Below, piece by piece: positions 34,601 through 45,435 of a stretch of 64,000 bases of DNA (positions are counted from its first letter, which is position 1; every line of letters begins with the position of its first letter). Below the pieces are notes generated by a model. It worked only from the letters and a program-made list of their open reading frames with translations, made no database searches and was not told the origin of the DNA. The DNA is from Blasia pusilla. Taxonomy: Eukaryota > Marchantiophyta > Marchantiopsida > Blasiales. The stretch covers positions 12,028,001 through 12,092,000 of the forward strand of contig CM114274.1 of assembly GCA_050084515.1 (NCBI GenBank), given 5' to 3'. Both the position numbers and the translations under genes were made by a program.

Positions 34601-35740
34601 AGAAACTCACCCCCTCCAAGTTGCAGACAATCTAGCGTCTCTTTTGTGAACTTGTGTCCTATCTTCCTGACATCCCGTAGACTTGGCTCCATTGATGCAC
34701 GTTCTACTTGTTTTCCACAGCCCTCTCGTAGTTGAGTAGCCATTGGTTTCACCTTCTAGGCCACCGTCTTGTATTTTGTGTGCACTTCTGCCTCCATGGG
34801 ATGTTTGTCAGCCACAAACTCATGCCCATCCGCTTCCTTCTCCGTAGATTCATATCCATTTTCTCCTTCCATAAACCTTGATATTTCTTCATGTAACTCA
34901 CGCGAGTGAATTATAATCACACTTATATCCAACAAATCGGTGCTCAGCTAGGTGAACACCTCTTCAAGACTATCTCCAAAACCCTCTTCTTCATGCATCC
35001 CACTAATGAACTCTTCATCTAAGAGAACACCCTCAAATTTTAACAAACTCTTTTCTTTTTTTTTTCATAAAACGTCTTTTCTTTTCATTCATTCATTTCA
35101 TAATTTGGAATCTATTAGACCACGAAGAAAAACATTGAGAAAACCCACACCTAAACATATATGATTCTTCCCCACTCTTTCTTTTCTCTACATCCCCATA
35201 TTCTCGCTCCACAGGAGTGCTGACTAAAAAATCCGAAAACTCTTTCTCTACCTTCATAGGACCATCTCTGAACTTCTCTCTATTCCTTTCATGACCTACT
35301 CATACACTAAGGAATTGAACTGATATCGTTTCATCCTGACTTCTCATAGGGGCATAGTGAGATCCATTATCCATGAATTTGGTCTCCATTCTAGATGTTG
35401 TGATGTAAGGTTGCCCAAGAATCACAAGTTTAGCAGCTCCATTTTGAACAAAGAAATTTTGCTTAATCAACACATCTCCGATGCGACTTTTGACGGTTGG
35501 ACAAGCACCGTAGAGTTCACCTTTTTGGTTGTTAGCCACACGTAGTACCCATCCATGCCATGTATCAATTGGCCATATCCCTTTGTTGTATACAATTTGC
35601 GACATGATGTTGATCTCCGAACCATGATCAACGAGAGCCAGAACTGACTCTTGGAGAGAGCCGAGTCGAACTCTAGCCTCCGTTGTTGCACGCGCCTAAT
35701 ATGACCAAGAATAGTGTCCATTGTTGTTCCTTTCTTCACC
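31645..35740 (-). pseudogene. Gypsy G5 pol (protease, RT, RNase H, integrase)
   Basis: The protease region reads ALVDHGSEINIMS, with D-H-G-S for D-S-G-S. The RT has GPYSSGWFTMPKK, SIGDLHS followed by a stop (catalytic Asp present), LVRMCTFSQGATNS and TIPFVDNIPIKG, where the Y/F-x-D-D box reads FVDN. The D-N-I-P-I-K-G context marks a lineage distinct from G1-G4. RNase H has TVDTSPIAI. The integrase zinc segment is near 32860-32700, and the core has RGDRGELNAEEAREFF and PKVNGKSKRVH (32340), where the usual catalytic region is N-G-x-x-E/R. The tail (32089-31640) has no chromodomain or PHD finger. About a dozen stops split the frame. Confidence 0.8.
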
Positions 35741-37546
35741 TTGTTCTGTCAAGGCTTCTCCTACTCTCGCCTCTTCTCCTTGTAAGTCAAGCTTTTGTCC
35801 AAAAACTTGGCAAAGCTCTTCATCTTCTTCTTCTATGATGTTAGTATCCAATGTCCTCACCATCACCATATCTGTAGTCATCTGCCTTTTTCTTTTGATC
35901 ACATCTATGATCAACTCATGAAAGTCACGTTTGGCTATGCCCAAGACTTCCCTCAAAGAAAACTCTATTTTCGCATCCAAAATTCTCTCCTCAAGAATCT
36001 CCTTTAAATTCGTGTTTGTCTTTATATCAGACTGCAACTTGTATGTAGGAGTCTTACCCTTCGTCTTCTAAGAAGACCTCAATTCTTTTTCCTTCATTCC
36101 ACCTTCTTTCATTTGAGAATCCATCATAGATTCAGATGTAGAAGGCCTTTCTTCTCTTGACGGTTGCGCCTCGGGTTGCCCTTTCCTTCTTGCGGTCCTC
36201 GCTCTTCTTGCAACTTCCTCTAGATCAACACCATCATTGTCGCATCTCCTCTTCTCCTCCACACTAGCATCTAGCCAACTCACATGTTTCTCTTGTGCTA
36301 GGTATGCTTTTAACACACCCAACTTCCACTGGATCATCCTATCCAGTCAGATGACGAATAGTCTCTGCCCCTCATATCATCACTTCTCAAGGAAATTGTA
36401 ATGATTCACTTTTAGCTACAGATACAATAGGTGGTTCTATTTTTACTGCAAAGGTATCATAATCTAATGCCATAATGGCAACTCCTACTTGACTTCTCAC
36501 TAAGCCTTTCATTCCTCCTCTACTAAAGTTGGTATTCAATGGCATACCAGTCTACGTTGAATGAATCTTTCCATCTTTGAAGTTAACTATTCCATTCCTA
36601 AGAGCTTCTAAAATTCCTCACATTCTCGACGTTGATGCTCAACACTATTACACCATATATATCTTCTCATAAAGTTCCTATTTGTTGAAGGAGCATCAAC
36701 ACTAGGATTCCTATCAAGTTTAAGCTCAGCCATTTCTATTCTCAACTCTCTCAAACCTTTTACCAACTCATCAATAGCCGAATCTTCAAGTTTTGCTGAG
36801 GTAGGCTTAGGCAATGGATTTGAAATTGATACCTCCAACTTGAATAGTGCGGTTCTACCTCTACTTCAACTTTTCTTTGTGAGGATAGCAAGAGCTTCTT
36901 CCACTTTCTTCCAATTAGTGATGACACCTCCTTCTTCGGTCTTGTCCGCCAACATTATGAAAATCTTGTTCTCCAAATTCTCATCAGCCTCCTCAAGGAA
37001 TAACTCGGTTTTCCTCAAGTCTAGAGTTGCTCTTTTGAAAGAAGAAAGCTGAAAAAATCGCTTCTCAAACTCACGCTACAATTCATTTGGAGTCATTCCC
37101 TTCCCTAGACCTTGCTCTATCCATTCTAGAAAACTCCTCTTAGTCACCCAATCCACATCATCATCAAAGAATTCTCCTTTCAGCAACTGCTCATACTCTT
37201 CCCACGTTGTTGGATTTTCTGCTCTCAACCTCTTTACTTGACTACGGATCTCCGGTATTACAGCTAAGTCAAAACTTGACACCATATCACCTTCGGGTAC
37301 ACGGTTTACCTCCATCTTATAAACGTACTCTCGAACATACGTGATGATGTTCCTCCCATCAAATCTCCCCAACTTCTTTACAATCGCTTGGAGAGCCCTT
37401 GTTGATCTTTGCTCTCCTATGTGAACTCCTCCTTGCTGGCTCAACAATGTTGTCAAAGTTTGGAGAAGATCCTCGGCTCCCTCAGTTCCCATTGATGAAG
37501 TACTACCAAAAGTAGTCATCTTGATAAGACTCCAACTTGCAAACAC
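35696..37546 (-). pseudogene. Gypsy G5 gag
   Basis: The N-terminal frame (37546-37076, 156 residues) contains the retrotransposon gag core: LGRFDGRNIITYVREYVYKM, then TWEEYEQLLKGEFFDDD. Later frames (36838-36608) carry a helix and a degenerate zinc knuckle, YIWCNSVEHQRRECEEF. A charged region follows (36337-35696) and leads into the protease. It is interrupted by stops near 37075 and 36605 and would have been the structural protein of the particle. Confidence 0.75.
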
Positions 37547-38227
37547 AATCTACCGCCTCAAAGATCTCTCACTGGAAGCACCATTTGTTGTGTCGAGAGC
37601 CTTTCTTCGAGTAAGGGCGAACCTTCTAGCTGTAGCACACGTGGTTGATGCAAATCGAACTCTATACATCGTCAATACCAGAGGAGTACGACTTGTTGAT
37701 TGGAGGAGTTGTCTTCACGATCGAGTTGGGGTCGAGGTTTGTAGTTGCGGAGGAGCGACATTGATATTTGTTCAGGTTATCCATTATGGTCTTTTGCCCT
37801 GCACGTGTTAGGGAATTTCGGGTATTGGGCAGTTATTCTGGATATTGGGTTTTGTGCGGATGCCGAGAGCATCGTTGATGTATGGGTTTAGGGAACATAG
37901 ACGTGTTTGGGATGTCTAGAGTTGAAGATATGGTTTGTCGATGAGACGATAGATCAGTCGATTTGCCGCACCATGCTACTTGTTGTCGCACAACAGACGT
38001 CTTAGTAAAAGACTATAGATTGAGTGCCGTATGTTTAGTTTGAGTGATTGAGTGATTATCCGTGTGATTGAGAGTGATCGTGTGAGAGGGGCATGAGGGT
38101 CATCACGGCGTCCTTTTGAGTCTTTGAGAGGCGAGGTGGTGAACTTGAGAGTAGCTCTAGGGGTTCTACAAGGAGTGCCATGAGGTTTTGAGGATCTCCT
38201 TGTGAGGGACCACCTCAACCTCCTTCT

Positions 38228-39840
38228 TTGTCATCTTCAGACAAGGGGGAGAGTATAGAGGAGTATGTTAGTGATTCAGTGCACATATTGAGTGGTCCTA
38301 CCAGTTGGGCGTACGAGATGGATGACCGAGGTAGAGGACCGTGTAGGTTCTCGGGTGCAATAAGCACTATAGAGTTACACAACTTCATTGTGGAGTTTAA
38401 GAGTGGGTGTGACTCACAACGGGCTAAGAACTCTAGAGAGTTCAACCCGTTCACAATATGGAATGGTATGTTCCAACACTTAGAGGGGGCATCCATGGAC
38501 GATTACCATGAGTTTTCCCAAAGATATGCCCATGAGATTTAGGCATGGAGACTCTACTATGACCCACATTATATGTCATGGACTGAGTTGTTTCCACATG
38601 AGGAGGAGGAGTCAAGAGAGGCTACTTCCTCTTCCATCAGTGATGTGTAAGGAGGGATAACTCGAACAAGATTAGTTGCACCGTCCAGTTGGGTTTATCC
38701 TAGGTTCAACCCCCTGGTTGAGTTCTTTGCAGAGTTGCCAATGAGCTACCAAGGGGTACGGACTGAGAATTTGCGGAGCATTCATGACTTTTAGAGGCGG
38801 TCGGGTGAGAGTTTTTGTGAGGTCTACACTTGCTTGCACCAGTTGATTAGCATCATTCATAGGGTGATAGAGTCCCAGGCTATCGAATCATGGAACGCGA
38901 TGCTGGACCAAAACCTGCTGACACGGATGAGGGATGGTGTGCTTTTGATGAAGCTCATCTACGTTGCTGGACCAAAACCTACGGAAACGGATGAGGGATG
39001 GGGTGCTTCTTATGCACACCTTACCTACGTTGAGAGATGTTTTTACGACCGCCAAGAACATTGAGCGCAATATGGCGTAGGAGAGTGTACCCACCATGGA
39101 TTCTAGGTGAGAGCAATCACGATTTTGTGCACCACCAGTGCAACAACGTGGATTCTGGGATAGGTCTGTGGCACCATGAGCTCATGGAGGATACCAAGAG
39201 GCTGTGTCACAGAGACCTGTGATTACCAATGCGATTGCATCCGTCAAGGTTATGGATGCGTGCCTCAGCATGGAGGAGGAGATGGTGCTACACGAGGAGT
39301 TTATCAGTGTGACAATTGTCAAAGGTACGATGACACACACGCCAAGTGTTTCAACCTACATCCTGAGTTACGTCCGGATTGAGGGCCAAAGAAGGCACTA
39401 GAGCGAGTTATCGGTCCGGGTGGGCCTAGGTCGTGCACCAAGTGGTTCCGTTGGGGGACGAGGAGTTAGATTTGCCCAAGGGGATGGTGGAGTTGTCGGT
39501 GGAGGTAGAGTCCCACCACCTATACACGCCGAGGGAGATGTTGGGCATGAGGGTGAGATGGTTGCTCAGATACAACAGCTACAATACTAGATTGCCGCTA
39601 TGGCATTGAGGTTACCTGATCCCGGATCCGTGGCATCGACGTCTTATGGAGCCGTTGGAGATATGGAGGATCCTAGTTGGATGTGCGCGATTGTCGAGTT
39701 GGAGGCACTTGATTTTGTTACACATGGAGCTACCACAGAGTTGGATCTACAGAGAGGAAAAGCCAAGATACTAACTAGGTTTCCTCAGTCTTGCCCGTTG
39801 TTTCAGGCGATGAGGATCCATTGATGGGTTTTGATTAGAG
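38228..39840 (+). pseudogene. Gypsy G4 gag
   Basis: The gag core lies at 38228-38542 (FVEFKSGC-like segment, EFNPFTIWNGMFQHLEG). A downstream frame at 38834-39060 includes YTCLHQLISIIHRV and a direct duplication of about 63 bp (see 38901-39012). A zinc knuckle of the pattern C-x2-C-x6-H-x2-C is encoded near 39310-39350 (CDNCQRYDDTHAKCFNLHPE). Frames at 39600-39824 match the G3 gag C-terminus. Stops and frame changes are frequent. Confidence 0.75.
38901..39012 (+). repeat. Tandem duplication in G4 gag
   Basis: GCTGGACCAAAACCTGC and GCTGGACCAAAACCTAC begin two adjacent units about 63 bp apart, each running on to ACGGATGAGGGATGGNGTGC. The duplicated codons shift the local gag sequence. No equivalent can be checked in G3 because that part is missing. 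Confidence 0.8.
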
Positions 39841-40273
39841 TTTCCAGAGAGTTGATGTTGTTGGTGTGCAGGCATGAAGGGCGATTGGAAAAGTGAGTGC
39901 GACGAATCCTATTGCTGATGCTTGGGAGGAGCATGTGTCGAGCTTGATGTTGGGGACGGCCACAATGGTGTACCTTACTCCTTTGTTTTCTGCTTCGGAT
40001 GTTATGACGTTGAGAGATACGTCCACCAAGGTTTTTCGGCTAGCCGCCACGCAATGTGAGTGTGGAGATGGTGTTCCAACATCACATTTAGAGGTGATTG
40101 CAAAGGAGGTAATAGACCTGCCCTTGGAGTCGATGCTCAGGCTATCCACCTTAGATTCATGGTAGGTTGCGGTTGCTAGGATGTCAGAGATGCCCACTAG
40201 ACCCGCAATAGAGAATGCCATGGTGGCTCCAGGTGTTTTATTGTTTGATAAACGGGGAGAGATCTTCCAGTAG

Positions 40274-40680
40274 ATGAGTCTAGGAGGTGGATTTTTTTGT
40301 CCGCAACGTGTCTTGTTAGATTCAGGAGCGCAACCCCTGATGTTGGGGAAAGCAAAATTTACAGGGTTGGGGTCTGACGAGAGCCAATGTGGAGCGTTGT
40401 CCATTTGGGATATAAACATCATTGGGTGGAGCAAATGCCACACAATTGATTACCCGACATGAGTTCGTGGTGAGGATTTGCCCAAGACATCCTATTGATG
40501 AGTCCGTGGTGCGAGCGAAGGCGATAGTGACCGATGCCAAGTCCTATGACGTCTTGGTTGGTGGAGCACTATTATACCGGATGGGATTTTCCCTCGATTA
40601 TTGGGAGGAGTCATCATCTTAAAGAATAGGATGGCACGTGATGGGCGACTTAGTTCATTACCCGTTTGATTCACGCGTGG
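40274..40680 (+). pseudogene. Gypsy G4 aspartic protease
   Basis: The frame gives RVLLDSGAQPLMLGKAKF with an intact D-S-G-A site at about 40317-40328. A frameshift follows, and YDVLVGGALLYRMGFSLDY appears at 40549-40605, which matches the protease C-terminal strands in G3. The break lies between about 40440 and 40490. Confidence 0.78.
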
Positions 40681-41015
40681 AGTGATCGAGCGACGGCCAG
40701 GAGAGATGGCGACTTTAGCACATTCATTAGCATCATCATGTGGCCTTCAAACTTGATTGAGGGGCATGTCCATAAGACACTTCTGGGGAGAGGAGTGTTA
40801 TGGTAGCTGCATCATTTTGTGGAGTTGAGGTGTCGTTGTGGGGCTCGAGTGAGGAGCTCTGACTCTTGGAAGATACGCACGTATAGATGACATGGAGTTA
40901 GACGTTTGGACCAGAACAAGACGGGTCAGAGGAACCTGAGATAGCCATGAGTGCTACTATGACCTCTTTGGATACCATCCCGATTGTTTAGTGCATCCCA
41001 TAAGAGGATATTTGC

Positions 41016-41960
41016 GTGTTGGATATCTTTGGAGGGATCAGCACTGGCTTAGCTTGCAGGCTCAAATGCGCGTGCAGCGATATTGTACATTGAGATTGAT
41101 TATATTGCAAGGTGTGCTTCACTTAACCATGTGGTGCAATTACGCCTCAGATTTCCCGACTTGTTGTCTACGTCCGCTGTCCAGGGGTACCAGAGTTCCC
41201 TACTGAGGGACATTTCATTGTTGGGGGCGTAGGACTTGGAGCGGGTAGGGACCATAGATTTGGTCACTGATGGTTGACCGTGTGAAGGCCAATGGAGTCT
41301 TGGACAAGGTAGCGGATTAGCTGACAATCGGTTGAGGTTGTTTTGGGAGATTATGCGGACCTTGTGACACTTGGATGAGCATTAGTCCCGTCCTCCGATA
41401 TACATTCTGGAGAATGTGCCGATTTTGGACGATTTGAGGTCCCAAGTGGTGACGAGTGCACATGAGGTGCACGCATGGATTAGCCAAGCAATATTGTTGG
41501 ATGCGGTGAGTGTAGGTTCACGAGTATATTGCTCGCGTCTTTGGTGGAGCAACTTGGTGTCACGTGAGGTTTTGCGGAGGGCGTCTGCGAGAGTGGAGCG
41601 CCCCTCCCAATTGTTGGTGAATTCTATCTTGGATCCAGGTCATCCGTCACAGGCAATACGGCATGATGATTGACCTCCGTTGACTGTGGTCAACAGGATT
41701 GGCATGCCATGGGCAGCCTTTCCCAAGTTTGTGAGGTTTCCTACTTCCTATGCACTCAAAGAGGTCGAGCTTGGCTTGGTTTGGGATGACCAGGTACCTA
41801 CTGCGATTGATGGAGCCCAACGTTGACGAGCGAGAGCGAGCGATGGGATTCCCTACAGGAGTGACGGCAATACCGTCACTATCGGCATCATGACGATATG
41901 CTTGGATCAAGCAATGGACCTGAACTGCTTGACATGGATTTTCAACTTAGGAGTAGTTGA
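41016..41960 (+). pseudogene. DNA cytosine-5 methyltransferase domain in gypsy G4
   Basis: One reading frame carries nearly all C5-MTase landmarks. Motif I is VLDIFGGISTGLA (41016-41054). After a short frame change come the motif II-like YIEIDYIARCASLNHVV and then motif IV, TIDLVTDG-stop-PCEG, followed by GSGLADNRLRLFWEIMRTL (about 41253-41350). Motif VI is PPIYILENVPILDDL (about 41392-41436). A motif VIII-like SVGSRVYCSRLWWSNL lies at about 41512-41556, motif IX near 41836-41862 (RAMGFPTGVT in a neighbouring frame) and motif X near 41897-41935. The enzyme would transfer a methyl group to cytosine C5 in DNA. The stop in motif IV replaces the Trp seen in G3, and other stops are at about 41212, 41347 and 41368. 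The spacing, about 310 residues, is that of a whole catalytic domain. Confidence 0.82.
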
Positions 41961-42729
41961 GCATCGCCGTTTGAGGTTACGAAAGATCACAACTAGTGCG
42001 TTGGTGAGCCCCATGCCTACCAAGACGGTTGAGGCAATGGTTGGGGGTGATACCCGAGGAGATTGACACATCAAGGGTGATTGGGAGAGACACCCTTGGA
42101 CTTCTTGGGATGTTTTGCAGGTACGCTAGAAGATAATAGCCACAACATTGAGAGTGGTTACGAGTATTGTACGTGGAGATCAAAGTTTGCAGTTGGCTAC
42201 AGGGGAGTAGCCGAGTTTTACTGTCCGAGACAGGGTTGCATAATAGCAACCATCAAAGTCCGCCCCGGAGGATCCTACTGTAGTCATGATGGAGACTTGG
42301 GAGCCATAGAGGTGCGGTAAGAGGAGAGGAAGAGAGGAAGAGAGGAAGAGAGGAAGAGAAGAGAGAGAGAGGAGAGAGGAAACTACCTTCAACCCAAAGA
42401 GACACTTTGAAGAGAGATTCCTCTGGTTTGAAGAGAGTTTCCATTGGGTTGAAGAGAGGAAATATTTTTAATGAATATTTTTTGCAATTTTTTCGCCTGT
42501 GCTTAGTCACTTCCATTTTTTTTCTCTTCCTCATTTTGGCAACCCATTTGAATCCGACGGGTTGCAAGTTGCAAAAAACAAAATTTTTTGAAAAATCATT
42601 GGAATCAATAATATGGAAGAAATCACTTTTTCCATCCAAGTTCTGGAACAAATATATTATTTTGAATAGAGTTCAAACTCATAGTGAACATTTTGGCAAT
42701 TTAAAGTCCAATTTAAGACCTCATTTTGC

Positions 42730-45435
42730 ATCCTCAAAGTGTTTTGTTTAAAATACTTTGCACTTCTTGGAGGGAAAAAATTGGTTGGTGGATTCCTACT
42801 CTTACCTACGACTCTCTTAAAACTACAAGCAACACATAGTACATGTGCTTACAAGGGAAATACCTTTTCCCAATTGTCTCCCTTTAGACAAAGTCATCAG
42901 AGGAACATGTGGGAAAGCAATAGATGTGTACCACATACACCACTGTCACACTTGAATTCACAATGTTGTTCCTGACCCAGAACATCCTTTCTATTTCATT
43001 CCCAATTTGAACGTCTTTTGTGGCGATGATTTCCATGTTTTCCTCCCGAGCTAATGCGATTCGCTTTGCTCTCTCCACCGTTGGCCTACACATTCTGTTT
43101 CTCTTCACCCCATTTCTTGACTCAAATAGAAATAGTGGATTGAGATCATCCACCTTCTTTGGGTACACGTTGACATCAATCTTGGGTTGAATCAGAAATG
43201 CGAAAGTCTCTATAATGCGAACATGCTACGAACTCCCTCCGTCTACGAGTCTGAAACCGACACTTGTAAGATTGTCCACTTCCTCGTGAGTGCAATTGGT
43301 ACCTATAGCAATGGGCCGAATTGTGGGGTATTCCCTAGAGCTCTAATGGCAGTCGGATAAGACTTTCGAAAAGCGCACGATTCATTTGGGCAAAAGAAGT
43401 ACTTCAATTGATCCCCGGTTGTGGTAAAACGATCAAAAGTTTCCAGCCCCTAGAAACCTGGCAGTGGTCTTCTTGTCCTTGTATAGTTCTTATTAAGGAA
43501 AGTGCCACATGCTCTCCTAATGCTATAGGATTCTACCCTGCCAGTGGGTCCACGTCCAGGGTTGCTTTGAGAAATGTGCCACTGCTTGAGGTTGCAATCA
43601 ACCTCAACGACCGGAATCCCATATTGTTGAACTAGCCCTGAGACTGTAGAGGGATTTTGAAATAAAACATTCATTGATTTTGCAGAAGGTCGGTCAACTC
43701 AAATTTGGGAGCAGTCTGGTCTCTCCGAATAGCTCGGCCAGGTAATTTCATCATCCAAATCAATCATCGAGATTCTTTCCTCGATGTTGACGCTTGACTT
43801 GCCTAAAGTCAATATACTTATCAGGTTTCTAAGAGTCTCGTTTAGACTGCTCTACTACCCTATGTATGGGATGTCTCGAAACGCGCCCTCAAATATCCCC
43901 ACCAATGTGGACGTCTTTCTCGAGAGGAGTTCTAGCTACGCATCGATTGAAAGCTTCCACATACAATGTCTCATCCCCAAATCTAACAGCGGCTCTAGTA
44001 TAGAGCCCATAAATCAGAGGGCCCTTTCCCTTGGTTACGCCCTTTGTAAGGAAGATTTGGGAGGCTGCAGATTGTAGCATCGCTCTTTCCTGGTCTTGTT
44101 GGCATGCCGCAACGAGAGATATTTTTTGACATGTTTGTAATGACCTCCATGAGGAATGGACACTCTCAGCTCCACTTGTGTTGGGGCAGAGGGCATTTTC
44201 GTGAATGTTAAGTCCCTGCACATGAAAACATATCAATTGAATGCTTGAATGCTTGCAACCCATCGGATTTTGACGGGTTGAAATTTTTTCGGAAAAAAGT
44301 AACTTCCAACCCGTCGGATTCCGATGGGTTGCATGATGAACTTTTTTCGCAAGAAAGTAACTCCCAACCCGTTGGATTTCGACGGGTTGCAAGATGATTT
44401 TTTTTTAAAAATAAATAAATTCCAACCCGTGGGATTTTGACGGGTTGAAAGATACTTTCATGCGAAAAAAGAAACTTCCAACCTATCGGATTGCGACGGG
44501 TTGCAAGATGAACTTTTTCCGAAAAAAAGTAACTTGCAACCTGTCGGATTCCGATGGGTTGCATGATGAAATTTCTTCGCAAGAAAGTAACTTGCAACCC
44601 CTCGGATTTCAACACGTTGCAAGATGAACTTCTTTTGAAAAAAAGTAACTTGCAACCCGTCAGATTCTGACGGGTTGCATGATGAGCTTTTTTTGCATGA
44701 AAGTATCTTTCAACCCGTCAGAATCCGACGGGTTGCAAGATGAATTTTTTTCGAAGAAAAGTAACTTGCAGTCCGTGGGATTCTAACGGGTTGCAAAATG
44801 ACTTTTTTTCATAAAAAAACATCCGCAACCCGTCGGATTCCAACGGGTTGCTTATGAACTATTTTTTGAAAAACATCCACAACCCGTTGTGTTCGGACGG
44901 CTTGCAAGATGAATGTTTTTGGCAAAAGAGACGCAACCTGCCGGTTTCGATGGGTTGCTTACCTACCTAATTTGCAACCTATAGAATTGCAACCACATAC
45001 TTCACAAAAATGGAGAAAACTCACCTGGCGCATAAAGTTTCCCCATTACCTCAAACGGACGGTCCACCAACTGAGCCACAAACACGTCTCTTTGTATTTT
45101 CCCTCAATCGCATGCTTTCTCCACCACACATGAAGCTCTTTTTGGCACTCCATGGCTTGTTTCAAGGTTTTGCTATCCTTGCAACGTTGAAGTAGATGCA
45201 TCTTAGTCTCCTTGATGCAGGATTTTGTGTAGTGAGTCAGAGACTATTGGCAATGGAAAGCATCCGATCTTTCCCTTTTAGGTTGAACTGCCCCCCCCAA
45301 AAACACTTCCCTGATCGCAATCCATCCCGGTTGGGCATTTTCCGTCATGAAGCCATATATTTCAGTAGGAGGTCTTTTGTTTTCCTTCACCACCTCCAGT
45401 AAGAGTAACCAACACATCTTCAAGCTGTTAAGACA
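42730..45435 (-). pseudogene. MULE transposase fragment, copy B
   Basis: The DDE segment (45402-45025) is frameshifted but alignable with copy A. The exon ends at a CAG/GTGAGT donor at 45024. After the intron, the frame from 44215 (GLNIHENALCPNTSGAE) runs open to about 43889, longer than in copy A. The segments 43674-43450 and 43168-42884 follow. The latter is in frame through the junction where copy A has lost a base. The SWIM finger is damaged: CFPTCSSDD replaces CFPTCFCDD, and a TAA follows. The two copies therefore have different lesions. Confidence 0.78.
44216..45024 (-). repeat. Regular 57-bp palindrome array E in MULE copy B intron
   Basis: Thirteen palindromes start near 44257, 44308, 44364, 44422, 44479, 44536, 44594, 44652, 44710, 44768, 44825, 44880 and 44934, a period of 51-58 bp and mostly 57-58. 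The spacers share sequence and contain a second small inverted repeat of the form ACTTTTTTC/GAAAAAAAGT. Each unit is thus a pair of hairpins. The array fills an 809-bp intron bounded by GTGAGT and GTGCAG on the minus strand. Confidence 0.9.

Larger units (their letters stand above)
30936..37665 (-). mobile_element. Gypsy G5, a second gypsy lineage, nested in G3
   Basis: A separate gypsy type on the minus strand has gag (37546-36608), protease (35740-35300), RT (34752-33600), RNase H (33500-32970) and integrase (32900-31640). The 3' LTR is at 30936-31592. Only about 77 bp of the 5' LTR remain (37589-37665), where G4 sequence takes over. The primer site on the minus strand is TGGTGCTTCCAGTGAG (37583-37568), close to a primer site common in plant gypsy elements. 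It lies inside G3 gag. All domains carry stops. Confidence 0.87.
37666..42302 (+). mobile_element. Gypsy G4, 5' half (leader, gag, protease, MTase)
   Basis: This is the same family as G1-G3, on the plus strand. The order is an untranslated stretch (37666-38220, no gene seen), gag (38228-39840), protease (40274-40680) and methyltransferase (41016-41960), then sequence leading toward RT up to 42302, where MULE copy B begins. RT and everything downstream are absent. G1, which has only RT and later domains, is the complementary half and is 20 kb away. Confidence 0.82.
42303..45435 (-). mobile_element. Mutator-like transposon, copy B, 5' truncated
   Basis: This is a minus-strand relative of copy A covering the DDE region onward (45435 to 42303). 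It includes the intron array, the second exon, the SWIM region and the 3' terminal sequence with its single palindrome (42537-42566). The accessory gene and the 5' part of the transposase are missing, and similarity stops near 45435. Its 3' end abuts gypsy G4. Confidence 0.8.

Noticed and set aside
40270-40680. Independent host protease gene
   Set aside because: The D-S-G-A protease lies between gag and the methyltransferase of G4 and aligns with G3. It is part of the retroelement.
41016-41960. Host methyltransferase gene interrupted by transposons
   Set aside because: The same domain is at the same position in G3 on the other strand, with shared flanking protease and RT-side sequence, so it belongs to the element.
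44250-44960. CRISPR array
   Set aside because: The repeats are palindromic and evenly spaced, but the spacers are related to each other, the array lies inside a eukaryotic transposon intron, and there are no cas genes.
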